18,082 bases of DNA from CAZHGD01 sp964531735 (lineage in GTDB: Bacteria; Armatimonadota; UBA10988): NCBI GenBank assembly GCA_964531735.1, contig CAZHGD010000150.1, positions 1 through 18,082 on the forward strand. The letters run 5' to 3'. The position numbers were made by a program, and so were the translations under genes. This document shows, piece after piece, positions 1 through 6,955 of the stretch. Position 1 is the stretch's first letter. Every line of letters starts with the position of its first letter. The notes under the pieces were generated by a model. That model saw only the letters and a list, made by a program, of their open reading frames with translations, did no database searches and had not been told where the DNA came from.

Positions 1-119
1 GCCGGCCGGCGGCGTTGGCGCTGCTCAGCCGCGTCTACCACGGCCCGGCGGCGGTGGCCGCCGACCCGCGCGAGGTCGAGCAGTGGCGCCGCGACCTGGC
101 CCGCGCGGCCGGCGGCTAA
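1..119 (+). CDS. 3' end of an unidentified gene
   Basis: Reading from position 3 gives 38 codons without interruption, ending in TAA at 117-119. The visible C-terminus reads RPAALALLSR, then VYHGPAAVAADPREVEQWRR and DLARAAGG. The segment is rich in Ala and Arg and probably helical, with no family signature. The frame stays open to the left edge, so the gene starts outside the window. It converges on the next gene and the two stop regions overlap by about 4 bases, which fits the compact layout. The function cannot be told from this fragment. In a region this GC-rich a 38-codon open frame could arise by chance, so confidence is moderate. Confidence 0.5.
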   Translation, partial: RPAALALLSRVYHGPAAVAADPREVEQWRRDLARAAGG

Positions 120-3100
120 CGCCGCAACCGGACCTCGACGATCACCTGGTCCAGCGGCGGCACCGTGACCAGCAGCGTCTCATTATCGACCTTGGCCTCG
201 CCGAGCCACGGGGCGATGGTGGCCAGGAAGCCGAACCGCGAGCGGACGCGGACCGTGGCCGGCGTGCGCTCGTGGTTGAACAGGCCGACCACGCGGCGCA
301 GCGGGTCCTGGTCGACGTTGACCACCCATTGCACCGGCGCGCCGGTGACCTCGACCAGCGACAGGCTCTGCACGTAGCCGGCCAGCACGCGCTGGAAGCA
401 CTGCAGCAGCTTGTGCTTCAGCGGCACGTCGACGCCGGGCTGCGGATCGGCGGTCTCGGCCGACACGTAGCGCGGCACGGTGCAGCAGACCACGCGCCCG
501 CGGCCGACGCGGTGCTCCCAGAGCACGCCGTCGCCATGCTCGCTGAGCGCCAACGCCGCGGCCCCGGCACTGCGGACGAGGCGGTAGCTGTACGGCTCCT
601 CGACCAGCACCTCACCGGCGGGCAGTAACACCGAGCGCTGGGCCGCGCGGCGACCGCCCAGCGGCTCCAGACCGGTCAGTTGCCGGTCCAGCAGCGCGAA
701 CGCGGTGTCGTCGATGACCAGCTCGCCGCCGCCGCGCACGAACGCGGCCAGCCGCGCGCCCAACTGCGGGTCGCGCGACACCTCGCCCAGCAGCACCACG
801 GTCTGGTAGCGGTTGAGGCACTCCGCGCCCGCATCGGTCAGGATCACGTCGAACTGGTCCCCGTGTGGCGTGGCCGTCAGGAAGCCGCGCTCGTCGCGGT
901 AGTAGCTGCAGTCCTGGTACTGCGGCCAGATCCAGCGGCAGAACGCGTCCACGGCCACGTCGCCGCGCTCATAGGGCAGATTGCCCCAGACCAGATTGCG
1001 CTGCCCGGTGTAGAGGTGCCGCGGTGGTACCCAGCCAGCGTCCTGATCGAGCATCAACGCCACCGGCGTGTAGGGCACGCCGCGGTCGCGATGCCGCTTC
1101 GCGAAAGCCACCGCGTCCACGTGCGTCTGGCCGACCGGACTGAGCTTCGGGTCGCCGCCGGCGTCCTTCTCCTTCAGCCAGTAGGCACTCTCGAAGCTGT
1201 TGGACGCTGAGCCGTAGAGCCAGGAGCTGTACCACAGCCGCTTCATCAACTCGACCGAGGTGCCCTTGTCCGGCCCGTGGTCGGGCCCGACTGAATCGTA
1301 GCTCTTGTAGTCCCAGCGGTTGAACACCGAGATGCAGTTCCAGGTCAGCACGCCGAACTGCTTCGCTGCACCGCGGAGCCAGGCCCACTGCATGATGTCC
1401 GACGGCAGGCCCTGCGCGGCTTCGATGCCGACCATGCGCTGGCCCATGCGCGCGGACAGATGCGCGAAGTTGAGGCTGGACAGCAGCACCATGTGGTCGA
1501 AGTGCCGGTCATGGATCTTCTGGTGCCAGGCTTGGGCCAACGCGCGGGCCTCGCGGCGGTTGGCCGGTGTGTAGCGCGGCGCATAGGAGCCGACGTAGCG
1601 GCCGTCCTGTTCACCCATCTCGTAGCCGAGGAACCGGCGGCCCATCAACTTCTGCATCTGCTCGTGCTGCGCCTGGTCCGGCGCGGCGTCACCGAAGCCG
1701 CCGTTCCACGGCTCGTCGGGCACGTAGCCCCAGATGCTGCCCACCAGCAGGTTGCGCGCCATCGCGCGCTCGGCCGCCGCCGGCCAGCCGGCCCCGAGGA
1801 AGTTGCCCAGGTGCGGTTTGACCCAGCGACCGAAGTCATGGCGCTCGAAGTGGAGCCTCAAGTCACGCTCGCTCAGCCCGCACTGCACGCTGCCCACGAA
1901 GTCGCCGCCCAGATCCGCCCAGGTGACCGGGTTCTTGACGCGTGACCAGCGGCTCGGATCGACGCGCTCGCGGTCGCGCACCAGCGGCATGGTGGCCAGT
2001 GGGCGCGTCGCCCACCACTTCGCGCCCCGTCCGCCGGTCGCCTGCGCCGACAGCGCCCGGGCCGCCTGCTCGGCCGCCGTGGCGACCTGCAGCACCACCA
2101 CCCGGTCGAGGTCGGGCACGGTGACCGCGCCATCGAACAGCAAGGGTCGAGCATCGGTCTGAACGGTGACCTCGGCGCGGTAGCGGCCCGGCGCCAGCGC
2201 GCCGGCGGGCAGCACCAGGTCGGTCACCGTGCCGCCTGGTTGCGCTTCCGACTGGCTCACCGTCAAGCCCTGGCCGTCGCCGTACGAGTCGCTCAGCCGG
2301 CCGAGCAGCCGCGCGCGCTGCCACGGCTCGGGCAACCGCAGGCGCAGACCGACGCGCTCGCCGCCCGCCGGCAGCAGCTGCACCGTCACCGCGCCGGTCC
2401 GGCCAGCCAGGCCGACCGCGTCGCGCAGCGACAGCCGCTCGACCACGCGGTAGCGACCAGCCCAGCCGGCTTCACCCAGCTTGATGGCCATCGGCCCGGC
2501 CGGACCGGCCAACGGTACGCGGCCGGTGCCCACCTGGCCCGCCCCCTGACGGGCCCAGACCAGCGCCACGGGCCGGCCGTCGACCACCAGGGCGGCGGGC
2601 TGAGCCGCCACCACGCGCAGGCGCAGTTCCGGCGGCGTGACGAGCCCGAACACCAGCGCCTCGCCGAGCGGCAGCGGCACCGCGCGCTGCCAGTCGGGCT
2701 CGCCGTCGCCGACGGTCGCGAGCGGCCAGCAGGCCAGGCGCGCACCGTCCAGCGGCAGACGCTCGGGCAGCGGCAGAATCTGCGTGCCGATGCGGAAGTC
2801 GTCCAGCAGCAACTCGAACTTCTCGCCGCTGTTCGGCGGCTTCTGGTTGTGGACGCTGACGAACACCTGCACCAGCCGGCCGGTCTTCAGCGGGCCCGGC
2901 TTCAGCGGGTCGTCGGTCCAGGCCAGGCGGAAGTCCTCGCGGCGCACGGTCCACTCGGCCGCCTGGCCGATCACCGGCCGCTGGTTGGTGACGTCCCACC
3001 AGCCGCCCTGGTCGCAGTGGGCGAAGATGCGCAGATTGGCCACCGGGCGGTCGATGCGGTAGCGCACGGCGATGAAGTCGGCCTGCGGCCAGGACACCGG

Positions 3101-3340
3101 CGTCGGCGGCATCAGCATGGCGCCCTTGTCGAAGTGACCCAGCGTGGAGTGGTCGTCAAAGGCCACGCGGAGCGCCCTGGTGCCGCCGAGCGCGGTGGTC
3201 TCGACGACGCCGAACGTCGGCTTGGCCCAGTTGTCGTAAGCCACCCACCCAGCCGGCAGGCCGGCTTCGAAGTCGGCGCGGTAGACCTCGTCGGTCACCT
3301 CGGGTGCGGCGGCCAGCAGGGCCAGCAAGAGGAGGTTCAT
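116..3340 (-). CDS. Large exported glycoside-hydrolase-like protein (beta-galactosidase/GH42-like architecture)
   Basis: A protein of 1074 residues. ATG at 3340 is the chosen start because GGGAG lies 6 bases upstream and MNLLLLALLAAAPEV then forms a short signal peptide. An in-frame GTG at 3358 would add six non-signal residues. Residues about 19-184 look like a beta-sandwich carbohydrate-binding-type domain ending in LLLDDFRIG. Residues about 190-410 are further beta-rich segments. Residues about 440-830 look like a TIM-barrel region with conserved-looking GYEMGEQDGRY (572-582) and SFESAYW (715-721), whose acidic residues are catalytic candidates. The segment near 845-880 (YQTVVLLGEV, FVRGGGELVIDD) resembles the Rossmann-like trimerisation domain of GH42-type enzymes, and a beta-rich tail follows. 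The barrel assignment and the catalytic residues are inference. The likely role is glycan degradation outside the cytoplasm. It is the last gene of the minus-strand block, and its ribosome binding site lies inside a strong hairpin. Confidence 0.8.
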   Translation of the reverse strand: MNLLLLALLAAAPEVTDEVYRADFEAGLPAGWVAYDNWAKPTFGVVETTALGGTRALRVAFDDHSTLGHFDKGAMLMPPTPVSWPQADFIAVRYRIDRPVANLRIFAHCDQGGWWDVTNQRPVIGQAAEWTVRREDFRLAWTDDPLKPGPLKTGRLVQVFVSVHNQKPPNSGEKFELLLDDFRIGTQILPLPERLPLDGARLACWPLATVGDGEPDWQRAVPLPLGEALVFGLVTPPELRLRVVAAQPAALVVDGRPVALVWARQGAGQVGTGRVPLAGPAGPMAIKLGEAGWAGRYRVVERLSLRDAVGLAGRTGAVTVQLLPAGGERVGLRLRLPEPWQRARLLGRLSDSYGDGQGLTVSQSEAQPGGTVTDLVLPAGALAPGRYRAEVTVQTDARPLLFDGAVTVPDLDRVVVLQVATAAEQAARALSAQATGGRGAKWWATRPLATMPLVRDRERVDPSRWSRVKNPVTWADLGGDFVGSVQCGLSERDLRLHFERHDFGRWVKPHLGNFLGAGWPAAAERAMARNLLVGSIWGYVPDEPWNGGFGDAAPDQAQHEQMQKLMGRRFLGYEMGEQDGRYVGSYAPRYTPANRREARALAQAWHQKIHDRHFDHMVLLSSLNFAHLSARMGQRMVGIEAAQGLPSDIMQWAWLRGAAKQFGVLTWNCISVFNRWDYKSYDSVGPDHGPDKGTSVELMKRLWYSSWLYGSASNSFESAYWLKEKDAGGDPKLSPVGQTHVDAVAFAKRHRDRGVPYTPVALMLDQDAGWVPPRHLYTGQRNLVWGNLPYERGDVAVDAFCRWIWPQYQDCSYYRDERGFLTATPHGDQFDVILTDAGAECLNRYQTVVLLGEVSRDPQLGARLAAFVRGGGELVIDDTAFALLDRQLTGLEPLGGRRAAQRSVLLPAGEVLVEEPYSYRLVRSAGAAALALSEHGDGVLWEHRVGRGRVVCCTVPRYVSAETADPQPGVDVPLKHKLLQCFQRVLAGYVQSLSLVEVTGAPVQWVVNVDQDPLRRVVGLFNHERTPATVRVRSRFGFLATIAPWLGEAKVDNETLLVTVPPLDQVIVEVRLRR

Positions 3341-3344
3341 GGTG

Positions 3345-3380
3345 GGCTCCCGCGGCACCGTTCGGGGCGCCGCGGGAGCC
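3345..3380 (-). promoter_or_regulatory. Hairpin burying the ribosome binding site of the downstream gene
   Basis: A perfect 12-bp inverted repeat, GGCTCCCGCGGC at 3345-3356 and GCCGCGGGAGCC at 3369-3380, encloses a 12-base loop. On the minus strand it falls between the stop of the tandem-domain gene (3399) and the ATG of the glycoside-hydrolase-like gene (3340). The GGGAG ribosome binding site (3351-3347) lies wholly in the 3' arm, and CTCCC in the 5' arm pairs with it. A smaller hairpin (GCCGG/CCGGC, 3385-3399) directly follows the upstream stop codon. There is no T-tract, so a classical intrinsic terminator is unlikely. Possible roles are translational damping, an RNA-processing or stability element, or an RNA thermometer or protein target. 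The pairing is visible; the function is inferred. Confidence 0.65.
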
Positions 3381-3398
3381 TCCTGCCGGGCGCGCCGG

Positions 3399-4334
3399 CT
3401 ACTTCTTGGCGTTCAGGTCCTCGATCTCGAGGTTCTCGATGCGGATGCCGCCCTTGAAGCGCACGCCCAGGATCAGGTAGTACCCGTCGGCCTTGTCGAG
3501 CTCGACGGTGAACTCCTTGTGGCCCTTGGTGCCGACGGCGGCCGGCCACAGCTCCATGCCGCGGTCCTTGTCCATGGCGTCGGCCGTGCGCACCAGGTGG
3601 TAGAACGCCGCGCCGTCGCCGGCCAGCGCCTTGGTCACCGTGTAGTCATAGCTGATCTTGTAGCGCCCGCCGCCGGCCAGCGCCACGCGCGCCGGCTCGG
3701 TGTGCAGGTACTCGTGCCACTCCTCGCCGTCGTCGGTGGTATCCACTTCCACGCCGCCCTTGACCACCGTGGCGTTGTTGTTCAGCGCCAGACGCTCGTC
3801 ATCGGCCACGAAGTAGGGCGCGAAGACGATGCCCGGGCCCGGGGTGAGATCCTCGATCAGCAGATTACTGATGCGGATGCCGCCGGCGCGGCGCACGCCG
3901 AGGATGAGGCGGTAGCCCGGCAGTTTGGCCAAGCGGGCGGTGAACTGCCGGCGGCCGTGCTCGCCCGACTTGGCGGTCCAGGTCTCCCAGCCGCGGTCGT
4001 TCTCGCCGCCGTCACCGGTGCGCAGCAGATGGTAGAAGTACGGCTCCTCGCCGCTCAGGTCCTTGGTTACGGTGTAGTCGTACGAGAGGCGGTAGACGCC
4101 CTCGGGCAGCAGCAGCAGCTTCTCCGGCACGCTGACCAGGTACTCATGCCACTCGTCGTCGGCGGTCACCTCGACCGCCACGGCGCCGTCGGCCACTTTG
4201 GCACCGTTGTGGTACTGGAACGGCCCGTCTTCGGCGAAAGGCCCTTCGAGCAGCTTCTTCGGAGCCGCCCAACCAGTCGACACGCACAGGGCCAGGACCA
4301 CGCCGCACCAGGCCACACCACACCGCTTGCTCAT
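3399..4334 (-). CDS. Exported protein made of two tandem copies of a beta-sandwich-like domain
   Basis: A protein of 311 residues. ATG at 4334 has GAGAGGG about 8 bases upstream. Residues 1-23 form a signal peptide ending at GWAA. The mature protein is an internal duplication, with copy 1 at about residues 42-163 and copy 2 at about 185-307. Matching motifs are EWHEYL (61 and 205), SYDYTVTK (84 and 228), FYHL (99/100 and 243/244), DRG (113 and 257) and GGIRI (151 and 295), all offset by exactly 144 residues. Alternating hydrophobic residues and the final IRI-NL-IEDL strand suggest a jelly-roll, carbohydrate-binding-like fold, but I do not recognise a named family and see no catalytic motif. 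It sits directly upstream of the glycoside-hydrolase-like gene, so a secreted glycan-binding partner is a reasonable inference. The family remains unknown. Confidence 0.85.
   Translation of the reverse strand: MSKRCGVAWCGVVLALCVSTGWAAPKKLLEGPFAEDGPFQYHNGAKVADGAVAVEVTADDEWHEYLVSVPEKLLLLPEGVYRLSYDYTVTKDLSGEEPYFYHLLRTGDGGENDRGWETWTAKSGEHGRRQFTARLAKLPGYRLILGVRRAGGIRISNLLIEDLTPGPGIVFAPYFVADDERLALNNNATVVKGGVEVDTTDDGEEWHEYLHTEPARVALAGGGRYKISYDYTVTKALAGDGAAFYHLVRTADAMDKDRGMELWPAAVGTKGHKEFTVELDKADGYYLILGVRFKGGIRIENLEIEDLNAKK
3414..3782 (-). repeat. Domain copy 2 of the internal duplication
   Basis: Encodes residues 185-307 of the tandem-domain protein and is the partner of the copy at 3846-4211. A linker of about 20 residues (TPGPGIVFAPYFVADD region) joins the two copies. 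The end of copy 2 (NLEIEDL) coincides with the C-terminus of the protein, apart from a charged NAKK tail. Confidence 0.8.
3846..4211 (-). repeat. Domain copy 1 of the internal duplication
   Basis: Encodes residues 42-163 of the tandem-domain protein. Its motifs EWHEYL, SYDYTVTK, FYHL, DRG and GGIRI recur 144 residues (432 bp) later with no net insertion or deletion. Between the motifs the residues differ substantially, so the duplication is old at the protein level rather than a recent DNA repeat. Confidence 0.8.
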
Positions 4335-4360
4335 CGGCAGCTACCCTCTCAGACGCCAGG

Positions 4361-4382
4361 GCCGGCCGCGGGCGCGGCCGGC
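4361..4382 (-). terminator. GC-rich hairpin between two minus-strand genes (possible terminator or processing site)
   Basis: GCCGGCCGC at 4361-4369 pairs perfectly with GCGGCCGGC at 4374-4382 around a 4-base loop. It lies in the 92-bp gap between the flavoprotein stop (4427) and the tandem-domain gene start (4334). No T-run follows on the minus strand, so intrinsic termination is uncertain. It may separate the redox genes from the exported-protein genes, or stabilise an mRNA end. Confidence 0.4.
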
Positions 4383-4426
4383 AGTGGGCTCACAAACGCC
4401 ATGGTTATGGCCCGGCGGGCGACGCC

Positions 4427-4987
4427 TCAAACACCGGCCAGGCGCGCACCCAGTTCGCGCGCGCGCTGCAGTTGCTCGGGCTGTTGCAGCACCGCGCCGC
4501 GCTCGCCCACGCCCGGCACCAGCAGGCAGCCGGCCCACTCCATCTCGAGGTAGCGCGACGAGGCCTCGAACATCTGGACCAGTGGCGCCGCGGCAGCCTC
4601 GTCGGTGTCCTCGAACGGCACCACCAGCGCCGCCCGCTTGCCTCGGACCAGTGGCCGGTTGGCCGGGCAGTTGAAGAACACGAAGCGATCCAGGAAGGCT
4701 TTGATCAGCGCGGTGGGACCGTACCAGTAGACGGGCGTGCCGAAGACGATCACGTCGCTGTTGACCACCATGCCCAGCAGCGGCGGCAGGTCGTCGCGTT
4801 TGCTGCAGGGCCGGCCGCGCCAGCAGGCGTGGCAGCCGTCGCACTCGCGGATGGTCAGGCCGCCCAGATGGACCAACTGGGTCTCGGACCCGGCCTCGGC
4901 CGCGCCTTGCAGCACCTGCGAGAGCAGGCAACTGGTGTTGCCGTTGACGCGTGGGCTGCCTTGTATCGCCAACACGGACCGTGCCAT
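4427..4987 (-). CDS. Iron-sulfur flavoprotein (Isf-like), flavodoxin/NADPH-FMN reductase fold
   Basis: A protein of 186 residues. ATG at 4987 has GGAG 6 bases upstream. The N-terminus VLAIQGSPRVNGNT (residues 5-18) is the FMN phosphate loop of the flavodoxin-like reductase family, and VFGTPVYWYGPTALIKAFLDR (81-101) is its second flavin-contact segment. Residues 49-61 read CDGCHACWRGRPC, a C-x2-C-x2-C-x5-C spacing. This matches the compact cysteine motif (CX2CX2CX4-7C) that binds a [4Fe-4S] cluster in Isf proteins of methanogens and other anaerobes. The likely role is cytoplasmic electron transfer through FMN and a cluster; donor and acceptor are unknown. The gene follows the nitroreductase gene by 12 bases, so the two flavoproteins are almost certainly co-expressed. 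An oxygen-sensitive cluster would hint at anaerobic or microaerobic use. Confidence 0.88.
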   Translation of the reverse strand: MARSVLAIQGSPRVNGNTSCLLSQVLQGAAEAGSETQLVHLGGLTIRECDGCHACWRGRPCSKRDDLPPLLGMVVNSDVIVFGTPVYWYGPTALIKAFLDRFVFFNCPANRPLVRGKRAALVVPFEDTDEAAAAPLVQMFEASSRYLEMEWAGCLLVPGVGERGAVLQQPEQLQRARELGARLAGV

Positions 4988-4999
4988 CGCCTCGCTCCG

Positions 5000-5560
5000 T
5001 CAGCGCCAGTAGATGATCTCAGGCGGCCGCTTGTCCACCGGCGGGGCCGGCTCGAGCGCGTAACCAACCGCCAGCGGCGCCGCCACCTGGTAGGCCGCGG
5101 GCACGCCCAGTTCGGCCTTCACTTCGGGCTGGGCGAGATAGCCGTGCGCAAAGCCGATCCAGCAGGTGCCGAGGCCGAGCCCGTAGGCGGCCAGCATCAG
5201 GTTCTGGGCCGCCATGGCCGTATCGGCGGCGGTGGTCACACCGTCGGGCTTACCGTAGATGACCACCACCGCCGGCGCCCCGTAGAACAAGTGGAAGTCC
5301 GGCTGCTGCAGCCGCTCGCGGTAGCGCGCCAGCGGCGACGCGTCATCCAGCCCGGCCAGCAGGTGCGCCTTGGCCCGCTGACCCAGTTCGGCCACGGCCT
5401 CGACGCCTTGCACCACACCGAACGCCCAGGGCTGGCAGTTCATCCCGGTGGGCGCCTGCACCGCGGCGTCGAGCAACTGCTCGAGCACGGCTCGGTCCAG
5501 CGGCGTGGGCGCGTACCCACGAACCGAACGCCGGCCGCGAATGGCCTCCATCAGTTCCAT
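5000..5560 (-). CDS. Nitroreductase-family FMN oxidoreductase
   Basis: A protein of 186 residues from ATG at 5560, which has AAGGAG 8 bases upstream. A TTG codon at 5566 is in frame but too close to that site. The N-terminal RGRRSVRGYAPTPLD (residues 8-22) is the FMN-phosphate-binding region of the nitroreductase superfamily. APTGMNCQPWAF matches the usual AP(S/T)GxNxQPW segment, and AAQNLMLAAYGLGLGTCWIG matches the conserved helix and GLGxCW motif. The length is typical for the short single-domain members. Such enzymes use NAD(P)H and FMN to reduce nitroaromatics, quinones or flavins; the substrate here cannot be read from sequence. It lies 13 bases after the SGNH hydrolase stop and 12 before the iron-sulfur flavoprotein start, consistent with an operon and a possible two-flavoprotein electron relay. 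Confidence 0.92.
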   Translation of the reverse strand: MELMEAIRGRRSVRGYAPTPLDRAVLEQLLDAAVQAPTGMNCQPWAFGVVQGVEAVAELGQRAKAHLLAGLDDASPLARYRERLQQPDFHLFYGAPAVVVIYGKPDGVTTAADTAMAAQNLMLAAYGLGLGTCWIGFAHGYLAQPEVKAELGVPAAYQVAAPLAVGYALEPAPPVDKRPPEIIYWR

Positions 5561-5573
5561 GGCCAACTCTCCT

Positions 5574-6905
5574 TCATTGCGCGGGGAACAGCACCATCAG
5601 CGCGTCGGCGAACAGCTTCATGCCGCGCCAGTCCGGGTGGTTGATGGCGTTGAGCAGCAGCGTCGAGTACGGAATGCCTTGCCGCCAGAGGCGCCCCCAG
5701 CGCACCGAGGCATCGCCGCACGGCACGTTGTGCTTGGCGCAGAACTGCCGCACGCCGGTGGTGTACGGCCGCGGATCCGTGTCGCAGTCGCGCTCGCTCT
5801 TCAGGCCCATCCAGTCGGCGCGCACGTAGTGTGGCGTCAGGATGATCCACTCGGCGCCGATGGCTTGGAAGTCCTTGAGGAACCGGCTGTACTGCTCCTC
5901 CACCTGCGCCGGATTGCGCCAGGAGTCGTTGACGAACTCGGAGACCACCAGGTCCGGCCGGCTGCCCAGGACCTTCTCCTGGTAGTTCCAGCGGCTGCCC
6001 GGCGGCTCCTTGAGGAAGCTGTCGGTGTTGCGGCCGCCCCAGCCGAGGTGGATCAACTCGATGTTCGCCTTTGGGAACCGTTCCTTGAGCCGCGCGACAA
6101 ACTGGTCCTGCCAGCGCTTCGACAGGTCGCCGACGAACCCGCCGTCGGTGACGCTGTCGCCCCACGCCAACAGGCGCAGGCGCTCGCCGCTGCGCAGCTT
6201 GGCCAGCGTCTTCGGCAGCAGCTTCTCGGCCGGCGTCGGGCTCGGCTGCGGCGCCTCGGGGAACGCCGTTTCGAGGATCGGCAGGATGTTGTCGCGGGTC
6301 AGCTTGGGCAGTCGGCCGGGCACCCAGAGGTTGGCCAGCGGCACCTCGCCGGCGGCCACCGCCGGCGGCTGCGGCACGGCATTGTGCGGCTGCCCGGCGC
6401 GGACCACCGCGCGGCCGGAAGCCTCGATCAGCACCGTGTCGATGCGGTTGAGGCCGTGCCGGTAGTCGACATAGACCTTGGCGCCCTCGGCGATGGCGCC
6501 GCCCGGCAAGCGGCCGAACGTGCCCCAGTCGAGGTCGGCCTGGTAGTCCACACCGCGCTGGTAGACCTTGGCGTCGCCCGGACCGGCCTTGACGCGCAGG
6601 CTGTCCGGATCGAGCAGGAAGCGCGCCGTGGTCTCCTGCGTGGTCACGCCCGGCAGCTTGGCGCCGCGGATCCAGCCGGCCTGCTTCTCGTTGTACAACG
6701 GCAGGCGCCCAATGGCCTGGTCACGCACCTCGACCATGACGGTCGGCGCCACCGCCAGTTCGGCGGCCGCCACGGTCACCGTGCGGTCGCCAAGGCGCAC
6801 CTCACCGGCCGTGACCCGCACCGCCTGGTCACCCGCCAACTCCACCTGCGGCGGCGCCACCAGCAGCACCGCGGCGAATGCGCCCGTCAGCCCAGCCACC
6901 ATCAT
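5574..6905 (-). CDS. Exported SGNH/GDSL hydrolase with a long N-terminal beta-rich domain
   Basis: A protein of 443 residues. Two adjacent ATG codons (6905, 6902) follow GAGG, and the second has better spacing, so the start is uncertain by one codon. Residues 1-17 form a signal peptide. Residues about 20-200 are beta-rich without a recognised family. From residue 245 the SGNH fold begins: WGDSVTDGG (248-256) with candidate nucleophile Ser251, GWGGRNTDSF (288-297) for block II, EFVNDSW (323-329) with oxyanion Asn326 for block III, and INHPDWRGM (421-429) with candidate His423 for block V. The usual Asp three residues before that His is Ala420 here, so the catalytic acid may be missing or supplied elsewhere. 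Relatives de-esterify polysaccharides or lipids, and a role as a carbohydrate esterase is inferred from the neighbouring glycoside-hydrolase-like gene. Confidence 0.9.
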   Translation of the reverse strand: MMVAGLTGAFAAVLLVAPPQVELAGDQAVRVTAGEVRLGDRTVTVAAAELAVAPTVMVEVRDQAIGRLPLYNEKQAGWIRGAKLPGVTTQETTARFLLDPDSLRVKAGPGDAKVYQRGVDYQADLDWGTFGRLPGGAIAEGAKVYVDYRHGLNRIDTVLIEASGRAVVRAGQPHNAVPQPPAVAAGEVPLANLWVPGRLPKLTRDNILPILETAFPEAPQPSPTPAEKLLPKTLAKLRSGERLRLLAWGDSVTDGGFVGDLSKRWQDQFVARLKERFPKANIELIHLGWGGRNTDSFLKEPPGSRWNYQEKVLGSRPDLVVSEFVNDSWRNPAQVEEQYSRFLKDFQAIGAEWIILTPHYVRADWMGLKSERDCDTDPRPYTTGVRQFCAKHNVPCGDASVRWGRLWRQGIPYSTLLLNAINHPDWRGMKLFADALMVLFPAQ

Positions 6906-6955
6906 TCACCTCACTTGGTCCACTTGGCGCTTTCGCCGCCGGCCGGCGCGCTCCT

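Noticed and set aside
2240..3457. Plus-strand open frame of about 400 codons over the large hydrolase-like gene
   Set aside because: It is rich in Gln, Arg, His and Ala with no recognisable motif and spans an intergenic hairpin, so it is a shadow of the minus-strand gene.
6937..6948. 12-bp GC palindrome between the UroD-like and SGNH genes
   Set aside because: Short palindromes made only of G and C are expected often at this base composition, and it shows no tie to a promoter or ribosome binding site.
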